A stretch of 64,000 bases of DNA from Daphnia carinata. Lineage: Eukaryota > Arthropoda > Branchiopoda > Diplostraca > Daphniidae. The position numbers were made by a program, and so were the translations under genes. Every line of letters starts with the position of its first letter. Position 1 is the first letter of the stretch. The stretch is taken from positions 9,462,679-9,526,678 of the forward strand of contig NC_081337.1 of the NCBI RefSeq assembly GCF_022539665.2. The letters are read 5' to 3'. The notes beneath the pieces are model-generated. The model had not been told where the DNA came from and did no database searches. It saw only the letters and a program-made list of their open reading frames with translations. This document shows positions 54,852 through 64,000 of this stretch, in pieces.

Positions 54852-57800
54852 CTAAATTAATTCACTTACTGTTATTCTACTGGGAGAATTAAAAATTAGT
54901 TTTACCTGGGCACAACGCCCGTAGAAATCGGCGTCAGTTTCATTCTCTAAACGTTCAGGTATGTCGATAGCTGAGCGTCGTAACTGGGCAATCAATTCGG
55001 AACCCTCGAACACGCTCAGCGGGTCGATCTTTTTGAAGTTAATCAGTTGCACCAAGTACTCTATGTAGTGCTGACTGCAGGACCGCAAGCGAAGGAAGGC
55101 GCACACAGTAAATCGGCAATAAATCGGCAGGGGCCGCGTGCATTTCCAGGCAACAACAAAAAAAGAGAGAAAAACAAAAAAAGAAAAGGATCAGTTCCTT
55201 CGGCAATACCTCAAGAAGTCTACGGCGATATGCCACGAGAGGCGCGTTTGGTGGGAGCGACCGGGGCGGGAGTCGAATGCTGGCTGTTTTGATTAGCGTC
55301 TCCAGCTCGTCAGAGCTGAAGATATCCAAGGGATCCACTTCGTTTTTCGTAATCAAAGCCGCAAGGTATTCCACATAATGGAGCCTTTTATGTCGAAACG
55401 CCCATAGAGTTTCATTGAAAAAACGTCCCGTTTCAACTCCCACCAATAAGCGTTAAAGTTTCTTAAATTTAATATTAGCTAGCTTCATATCTCACTTGCA
55501 AAGGCCGGCCTGTCCCTCTTTAACTTCATTGGAACAAACGTCATCAACCAGTCCTTCGGATGTTTCTTTTTGGAGTTGAACAGCGCATTGTTTAGGGTTT
55601 ACCGTTGAATCGTGAGGCTCTGTCATGAATGGAACCCCATGTTCCTGTAAATAAAATGAAAGAGCAATAAAAAAAAAAGGTGTGATATAAACTGACATTG
55701 TTTCCGAATGCGGATATGGTTGGTTCACCCCAATACCGTTAAAAGTCGTTGGAGATCTCGCGGCTCTTTGTCCCGCAGATAAAAAAGACAATGGCGAGGG
55801 TGATGCGCGTGCAGTCCTAATTTGGCGCAGAACGGCCCAACTTCACAACGAGCCCCCATCAGGAACTGACGACCACATCCGGAACAAAATTCTGTTTGTT
55901 TGTTTTTGTAGAAAAAAGCGATAATTTCACGTTGCTGTCGACTTGATCGATGTGTTACTGACCGTATTTGCATTGCGTGCACGTAAAATGCATGCATCCT
56001 CCACGGGTTAATGAGAACTGAAAACGACATTGTGGACAACGGATTCCGTTCTCGGCCAAATGTTTGGCCAGACTGTCGAGTCGAAGTTTCATCAAATATT
56101 AGGTAATTTACTACGTCAAATCTCTTTGTTTGTTAAATTACCCTTCTGCTTGATACTCTGGATCGTTGGCTTCTTTCCATTCGGAAAATTTTTCGCATGA
56201 CAAACCTTCGTGTTGTTTCTCCCACTGTACAGCGAACAAACGTAACAATCGATAACGTGTCAGTTCCATTCTATTTCTCAAGTAGTTCACTTACCGGTTT
56301 ACGGCAAGTTGCGCACGTCACGGCTCGGCAATCTGGGCATATAAGTCGCTTTTGACGTGGATTTGCGATGAAACCAGAAGAACACTAAACAAATGTTTAC
56401 CACATTAGTAGTCAAGGAGATACAACGTACGCGTATGATCGATTACCTTGTTGCACCATTTGAAATTTGGGTCCTTGGCTAGAGTACGATCGCGCAATTT
56501 TCGCTGAAAAAGCTCATGAATATTGGGTGGTAAAATTCCCTTCAGCAAAATATCCAGATGAGTGAAATAGTCCATTGCCAACTCATCATCCTCGGCAAGT
56601 TTAGAGGGTTCTGAACAAAATGGACACACTGCATCTACTATCGTTCGATCGCGAATTTGTGTAGAAAAGTAAGTTTCGGCACATCCTCGACAACAGCGAT
56701 GTGTGCAATGAAGCATAGAAACCATCTAGATGACGTTTGAAATTCACAATGAAATTGTCTGCATCAAAAAAGATCAATCAATACCTCTTTGACGCCGTAT
56801 TTATTGGCGCAGAGTTCGCAATCTTGCTGTAAGTAAGATATGGCCATGTAAAGGGAACTGCATTCGTTTGCTGCATAAATCGATTCGTCCTCGTTGAACT
56901 TGAGATCCATTAGTCTGGCAGCAAGTTCAGCTTTTTCGTAAGACACGGCCTTCCCTTCGGCCAGCAATTGGCGGACCTTGCGCTGTAGAAAAGCAATGGA
57001 AACATATATATCCATGACAAACGTATTCCTTTTTGTGTTCAATTACCTCGTACGGTGCAAGGGCAACTTCAGGTGTGCTCTTGGTTGCAGCTACTTCTCT
57101 GCTCATTACTTGATTCAGTTTGGATGAGATTATTTGAACAGCTGGTGCTTTAGCGTCCTTGGTATCGGGAAAATCTTCTTCGATAACCTTTTGTACGTGT
57201 CGCTCGAAAACATCGGCGCTAAAAGGCCGTTCGACATCCTCTGCGGATCCGTGTTCGTCACTGATGGCACCTGGAACATCTTCTTCGTATTCCTCCTCAT
57301 ATTCGTCTTCGTATTCGTCATCATCAATGTAATCTATGTTGTTGAATTCGTCATCTTCTTCGACTGCCATCGGTACCATAGCAGAAATGTCACTCACTGG
57401 TACGTTTGTTTTTTCGTACTCTTCATAAATTTGTTCCGATTGATCAGGTAACTCTTCTGGTTGGTTCGGTATCTCTTCTGGTTGGTTCGATATCTCTTCC
57501 GATTGATCCGGTAATTCTTCTGTCTGTGCCGGCAACTCTTCTGTCTGTTCCGGCAACTCTTCTGCCTGATCCAGCAATTCTTGGTCAATTTTGCTTTGAT
57601 TTTCTGCTTCACTCTGTTCTTGTATTAAGACTTCATCAGTAGCTTCTTCTGCTACGTCGATGGCTTCTTCTATTGCGGATTCTTCTTCAATTTCTGCGAC
57701 ATCAACGTTAAGCGTCTCCGTTCCGTTATCTTCAGGAACATCTGCAATAGTTGGCTCATTAGCTTCGATTTCCAATTCTGCGTTGGAGAGATTCACTGCG

Positions 57801-60800
57801 ATGTCTTCATTCATTAACTCAGTTTGATCTTCTTCATGCATTGAGGCCGGTGAATGCGACTCGCTAACAGCTATAGCCCTTTCGATTTCATCCGACATTT
57901 GTGTGATCCTGTGTAAGTCTTGATCCAATTTTTCCATGACATCTCTCATTTCTTCGTCCATAATTTCCTCTTGTGTGTCTGCCACTTCAATGCCGTCGAT
58001 TTCAGTAACATCATTTTGGCTACTTTCAGCCGTTGAAAACAATTCCACTTCGTTATCATTTTCTGACACACTTTTGGCAGGAACGACTGCCATAGCATCA
58101 TCATCAGGATCTGATATGTCTTGGTAGACATCGTCTTCCTCGTGGTCTTGAGCAGCCTGGAAGTATAGCAAATTTTCTACGCTTCTAGTATTGTTGGGCT
58201 GCTTGATGGCAGTAGTAATGGGACCACGTGCAGCAGGTAATTCTTCCTCCAGTTCAGAATCGGAAGAATCATCGGCAAAGGGAATTGGAGATGATGAAGA
58301 ATCTATTTGCACAAAAATCGTATTAATATAGAAGCTAATGAAATGAATTTAATTTTGAAAAACCTGATCGTTCATGAAAAGGAGTCGGTGGGCTGGTGCT
58401 AGGAAGAGGTGGAGGTGGTGGCCTACACAGCTCGGCATACGCGATGTCAGTGTTTCCGGCGCTGGCCGTCAAAGCAGTGATTATATCCTGACGATCAAAT
58501 TCGCCCTTACCACGGATCAGCAAATCGTTGAACTATAGTTAATAATAAATTAAATGATTATTTGCACTCGTTTTTCAGAATATCACAGTACTTTTCTTTG
58601 ACGCTCTTCGACGCATTCGGTCACGGAATTCCAAATGTTGCCTTGGTTTTTCAATACTGCACGGATGGCCTCTTCACGCGTTAGAGTACCAATATTATTG
58701 TCGGGTCTTTCGTGTCCGTAATTGGTGGCCAGCGTGACAACCGTATCAATCATGTTCAGCCAATTGTCTCTGAGCCAGTTAACAGGTTGGCTGTCCCCGC
58801 AAAGTGATAAAGCAATTTGCAAATGCTCAGCCTCAAACCCTAATTCTTTTGCCTCCTAGAAAGGAAATTAAGAAATTGTTTTATTAGCTATGCCATCACT
58901 TGAATGTATTGACATGTTTTACCCTGATAAGTGCATCCAGTTTTACCACTGGAGTTTGTTCTTGAATGGGTTTTTGCAATATAGGCTTCGTTCGCCGCTT
59001 AGGCATACTGTCTTCCGGTGCACCACTTCGATAATCCAAGGGTTTTAGCTGGCCAGCTAAAGTGCGTCTGGATTCAAGCAAAGGAAGAGGTTCCGAACTT
59101 GACACGGAACCTCCACGGCTACTCGGAGCGGACTTTTCAGATGATGTTCCCCTTCCCGATCGTCCCTTTATAAGCGAAAAATTATCAATTTCAATAGACC
59201 CAATTATTAACAGATAAAGAAAATTACCTCAAATCTAGATCGATATGTATCAAACAAGCCTTCCGGGTAGTGTCTGTTGAATGAAGAATCCTGGCTGCTT
59301 TTGCTGGTGTTGCTATCTTGACGTCTCATGGATGGCTTCTTAAGTCTAAAATCTTCGGGACCAGGACTTGGTGGCTGAAATAATCTTCTATATTCCGTGA
59401 CACGCTCCCTTTCTCTCTCTCTACCACGATCACGTGACGTATCATTAGAATATTGCCGTTTGAAGTCAACGTCACTGTAGGAGTCTGAATATTCCGGTTC
59501 CCATCTTCGACTGCTTTGCTGTTCACGTTCAAACATCCGACGACGACTCTCCAGTGCTGGAGTTACATGAGGTGGATGTCTTTCTCTGCCAAGAGGACGA
59601 TAATCAGGCCGATAGCGGCTAGTGCTTGTATTTGAATATCGACGTTCATCATAATCCGACTCGTAGTTGCGCTTGTGGAAAGATGGCCTTTCCATCGCAA
59701 GGTCTTTCATAGATCTATTGTTTTTGTTCCGGCCACTTTTACTCATACGATATGGCTCGTCAGACTCTTCCATCATTTCCATCGATTCTTGAGATAAACT
59801 GCGATCAGAGAATGTTCCACTGGCCGATCGTGGAGGTGGACTTTCGTCACGGAGTATCTGGTGCAAGCTCTAAAAACAAAGACATTTTTGTCTGAAAAAG
59901 ATAGAAAAATAATTTATTATTAAAGAATTATACCTGCGTAGAACCTGTGTAATTTCTGCGATTATCTGGATTGTTTTTATGCTGAAACCTACGGCTCATG
60001 AAATTATGTCGGCCAGGGAGAGGTTCTTGGACTTGGTCTCGAGTTCCCATGTTTAGAGACAACGTGCGCTTCAGTTTGGGAGCAGGAATTTCTTGGATTT
60101 TGGCTATTTCTCTAATGGGATCCACAGCTTCGTATGTCTAGAATAATCAACAACAATTAAACTTTAAAGTTTATACTTTAATAAAAATTGCCAAATACCT
60201 GAGTCGATATGGTTTGTGGTGGCGGAGAAGTCCCTTTGGAAGTTAAGTTTTTCTTTAGGAGCGCACCTTTTTGAAACGATTGGTATGCAGCTGTGTTTTG
60301 CATTTTTAACTTTTCTTCCAACCAATAGTCATTTTCTTGACCAACATCCTCTGCTGGTTCAGTGGCAGTTGACGTACAGGTAGAAGTCGATGTGGATACG
60401 GTTGCTTTGCTAGGCTTTAGAACAGAAGACACTACAATTTTTGAAGACGATGGCGTACTTTTAGTCTGATCACTGCTACGAATTTTCTGAGAAGATGATT
60501 CAACATTTTCGACTTTCTTTTCCATTTTCGTAGTAGTTTCATCCTGAGTTTTAGTCAATGAGCTCTTGGAACTCAACGTGCCTGCGGCCGCTTTTGCTAT
60601 AAGGCTCTTTAAAGCCGCCAACCCTTGAGATGGTGTTGTACTTGCTGTAACTTTTGTTTCTCCTTTTTCTTGATTGTTTTTTCTCTTGTTAGGTTCGGCT
60701 AGATTAGGACTAACAGACTGGCTTTCGGCTTTTAGGTTTTCTTTGGAAATTGCGGTTTCATTTTTCTGATACGTTTTCGGATTTTTCTCGACTGATGGAC

Positions 60801-63599
60801 TCTTGGAGATGGACTCCCTTCCAGACCTCTGATCACTGGATTTTGACTGGTTCTTACCTGGGGGCAAGAGAAAGCAGGCAATCATTCAGTTAGAGTTCCT
60901 TGAATGTAAAAAATCAAGCTACGTGTCGTTTTTTCCCGTTCTCAGCGAATAAAGATGCAGGTTCAGCTTTTATTGAACAACGGGCAGATTTAAGACTACA
61001 CCAACTTTCATCACACCAGGATTATTATTAAAGATTGATAGAGCTCGAGTTAGGTTCTTCAGGAGGTGTTTGTGTGATAACAGCTTCATGCGATTGTACA
61101 GTATCCTGAAAGAGCAAAAAAGCATAGAAAAAGCAAAAAAACTTAAGATCTGATTCGTCTGTCTGAGATTTTGTCCAATTTTTAAGCTGTGGGATCAGAG
61201 TTTTCTTTGATCTACAGGATACTGTAGGTGGAATTAAAAGTCTAAGGGTGAAACAGTGAAGTTTGCAAGAAACAGAAAGCAACCTAAAGAAACAAGAACC
61301 GTTAATACCCCTTTTCCCGCACGAAGCATCACATTGAAACAGGTTAGCAAAGGATAGGGAATGGCGAAGAAGGGGAAGCGTAAAAGTGATGGTTCATTTC
61401 ATGTTTTAGTCTCGAAATCGTGCTTTCTTGGCCTGCTCAGCCGCCCGTAGGTAGCCGTTGACGCTGAAATTACCTTGGGCTTCGTCTGGGTTGTTAGTAG
61501 AAGCAACGCTAGTTGAAGAAGCAGGAGGAAACTGGACACGTTCATAAAGAGGTTCTTTCTCCTCCATTTCGATGTAACGTTCTTCTTCTTCTTCATCGTC
61601 ATCCTCTACTGCATCGATTTCATCCAGCAATGAATTTTGATGCTGTTGTGGGGGCTGTGTAGAGAACTGTTGGGGGTATTGTTGAGGAACCTGTTGATGG
61701 AACTGCTCATGGAAGTGTTGGGGGAACGGGGGAGACGGCTGTCGAGGAAATTGTTCAATGGGCTCTTGAGGAAGTTGTTGGGGAACGTTTTGTTTCGGAT
61801 CCTCTTTTCGCACTTGCAATCGTTTCAACATGTCGTTGACATCTTCGTAATGTTTGTTCACATTATCATACTTCATTGAACCTCGACGGCTGTCATTGGA
61901 TCTGTTGGGTGATTTATCTTTAGTAATCACCTGCTCGCTTTTTAGTTGTACCGGTACAGGTTCCCGAACACGGTCTTCTTTAATGTTGAATGTCAAGTTC
62001 GACATGACGACAGGAAGCTCCTCATCATCGCCTACCTGTTGCTCAGACTGTTGGTGATGGTCAGACGTTCTGCAACAAACTGCGCATATTCGAGTTTCGG
62101 CTTTATTCTGATACGTGCAATGAGTGCACTCCCAGTCCTGTTCAGCTTCAGTAGATGTTGGTATTGTGACTTTAGGACTTCGAGGTCGAACACCAGAGGA
62201 AAGATTGACAGACCCGTAGTCTTTGTTTTTACTACTACGGCCAGAGACAGACGATTTTCGTGGGGATGTAGGTCTATCACGCAGCGAATCATCACTGTCG
62301 CCGGAGAAATCTTCCGAATCCGACCAACGTCCAGATTTGGAGTTGGAGCCAACATGGCGACTCTGTTTCTGCGATGATCGCTGTGTTGACCGCTGTGATT
62401 TCTGAGAGCGCCGTGATCTTTGGCTGGATGCGGGCGATGGTGGCCTCTGATCGTACGGTTGTTGTCCGGAAGCCATCATCATCATAGGGCCAGGCTGACC
62501 ACCCATCAGATGACTTTGGCTACCAGTTAGGTACATCATAGACGGGTGAAAGTGTGGGTACATCATTGGGTGGATCATATGTTGTTGTGGCCACATTCCG
62601 TGCGGCGCTTCGGCAGCAGCCGAAGACATACTCAAATTGCTGGGTGTTCGTTTCATCGGAGAATCTACAATCCCTACGTGCGCTAACAAGGGATTTTGAA
62701 AATCCCAACCAAATTCAGATCCTCCAGGAGGCCACATCCCCGGTCGCCAATTCAACTGAGCCATTGAATGAGCCTGCCAAGTATTATAATTTCATAGAAT
62801 GATCTTTTCTGATTAAAAGGGATTATGATTAATCTTGCCTGCTGCATTGGATTCCCTCTGGTTGGAGTCATTGGTGGGAAGCCTTGTGAAGGTCCAGATG
62901 AAAGATCCCATGCGGATGAACTGTTTATAGCAGAGGATCCACCAGGCCTTCGAGAAGGAGGAGGATAGCCGGGATGTTGAACTGGGGGTTGATGATGTCC
63001 AGGTCGGGGATAACCCGGATGAGCGCCCCAGTCAGCTGAAACCCCAGCAATGCTGCTGGATCGGTGACGTGGATTCAACCTTTCTTCTTCCCAATCGGGA
63101 TAGTTCATTTGCTATTAAGATAAACGTAGAAGGTTATGACATAGTAATTTCTTATATCGATGGCTTTTATTATTACCGCGGCTTCGTTCAAACTGACAAA
63201 GCTTCCGCTGTTGCTTTGTGAAGAAGGCATTGGTCGATATTGTTGATGTTGACGTGTATCAACTGACTGCGACATTTTGAGATCCGGAGAGGGGGCTGCC
63301 ATTTTTCTAGGCATCGTTTGCGAAAGTCTAGGAGGCTCGAAGGGCAACGATGATGATGGGGAAGGCGGAGGACCGTAGGCTGGTTTTTTAAGAATTCCTG
63401 TCGGCGGAAATTTGTGTGGTAATTGAACGGGCGACGCCTCTTTGGGCGGCGGAATAGGAGGCACTGTAATGTAACCAAATAAAATTAACTGATAGATAGT
63501 TTCCGCAACCCTGGAAGTCAATACCTTAACGTTTTTGACTCCCAAGGTTGTAATAAATCGTTCGTCATTCATTGTAAAACATCTAAGCACAACTGTCAA
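54852..63599 (-). CDS. LUBEL: LUBEL/HOIP-type RBR linear-ubiquitin E3 ligase (RNF31 family), 5' partial
   Basis: Exons with closing phases: 63599-63177, 63111-62839, 62773-61474, 60857-60199, 60137-59934, 59869-59228, 59165-58923, 58855-58592, 58532-58364, 58302-57047, 56982-56785, 56725-56447, 56384-56295, 56224-56142, 56072-55963, 55891-55737, 55644-55496, 55384-55210, and a last copy 55070(or 55074)-54852/54906. More than 2,200 codons, nearer to fly LUBEL than to human HOIP (1,072). Seen in order: a probable PUB-domain end, Pro/Ser-rich disorder, one NZF finger (about 62066-62140, CTHC..CAVC), long disordered linkers, UBA region (58592-58855), acidic repeat linker, RING1, IBR, RING2 with catalytic Cys codon 55994-55996 (GGCMHF), and LDD ([12 protein letters not shown]). 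HOIP proteins build Met1-linked ubiquitin chains in NF-kB and immune signalling. The N-terminal exons lie beyond the right edge. Confidence 0.92.
57420..57600 (-). repeat. Coding tandem repeat, 7-residue units in LUBEL
   Basis: About eight 21-bp units encode variants of EELPxQT/S ([35 protein letters not shown]...). They sit inside the very acidic linker exon between the UBA region and RING1. The units are imperfect, so the array is not a recent artefact. Confidence 0.85.
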
Positions 63600-64000
63600 C
63601 TAAAATAAACCAAGTCCACAGCAGTGTCTTGTTTACAAACATTTACAACAAGAAAACTGTAGAATTAAAACATACAAGAGACGACAGCTTTGGCCAAGCT
63701 GTGATAAAATTTCAAAAATAAATAAAATAATAAAACACATCTTAATTTGTTAATTAGACAATAAAATAATTCTTTTTTGATTTTCCACATACACGTGTCT
63801 AGCTGTTCGCAAGTCATTAAACATGCACTAACAATAGCCTGCTGACCGACCGAGTAACGAGTTCACTGGCCATGTGGTAAAAGTAAACAGACAAGGAAGC
63901 CCGTATAGATTTTCACAAAGTAACGTTGATCCGAAGCTTCCGTTCTCGTTTTTTTTACGCACTTTGTTAATCATAACATGTAACAGATGAAACCTTTGCT
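63600..64000 (-). other. Intron of LUBEL, right edge
   Basis: The acceptor tttattttag at 63600 ends this intron. No exon is visible up to the window end, so the upstream LUBEL exons (start codon and most of the PUB domain) are outside. Confidence 0.6.

Noticed and set aside
55680-55791. Apparent frameshift in LUBEL after the LDD motif, with a second frame reading [10 protein letters not shown]
   Set aside because: The donor ACG|GTATTG at 55736 followed by the acceptor at 55645 gives RLLT joined to [10 protein letters not shown], matching the HOIP family. The other frame is intron.
57130-57642. Plus-strand hydrophobic frames opposite the acidic LUBEL exon
   Set aside because: They are the complement of GAA/GAT-rich codons and repeat units, not genes.

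Overview
The window looks like nuclear DNA of an arthropod, most likely a cladoceran crustacean of the Daphnia type. The evidence is compact multi-exon genes with mostly 60-130 bp introns, invertebrate-type orthologues, and intergenic and intronic DNA crowded with homopolymer runs and (AC)n tracts. The species call is inference. All exon coordinates come from reading splice consensus and checking that exon phases and lengths close exactly; no transcript data were used.

Region 1 (1 to about 42 kb, minus strand) is the 5' part of one very long gene, recognised as agrin. A single shared follistatin-like exon sits at 1845-1944. Upstream of it, about 12, 21 and 37 kb away, lie three separate first-exon cassettes (14108-14735, 22745-23432, 39434-40024). 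Each encodes its own signal peptide and its own divergent agrin N-terminal (NtA, laminin-binding OB-fold) domain. All three end in a phase-1 donor that fits the shared phase-1 acceptor, so they read as mutually exclusive alternative starts. A fourth, incomplete NtA-like copy lies at 41317-41812. The rest of the region is intron rich in simple repeats. The gene continues past the left edge.

Region 2 (42-53.8 kb) is a dense housekeeping cluster: Miro, the mitochondrial Rho GTPase (minus); PDK1 kinase (plus), head to head with Miro with 263 bp between the start codons; eIF3 subunit L (minus), tail to tail with PDK1; and beta-tubulin (plus) with a TATA box and canonical poly(A) signals.

Region 3 (54.85-63.6 kb, minus strand) is most of a LUBEL/HOIP (RNF31) type linear-ubiquitin E3 ligase. 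It has a probable PUB-domain end, one NZF finger, a UBA region, a very acidic linker with a 7-residue repeat, and a complete RING1-IBR-RING2-LDD module. The C-terminal LDD segment is present twice. Its 5' end lies beyond the right edge.

The genes do not form one pathway: agrin is extracellular matrix, Miro mitochondrial transport, PDK1 growth signalling, eIF3L translation initiation, beta-tubulin cytoskeleton, and LUBEL innate immune and ubiquitin signalling. The most unusual feature is the bank of alternative NtA cassettes of agrin.
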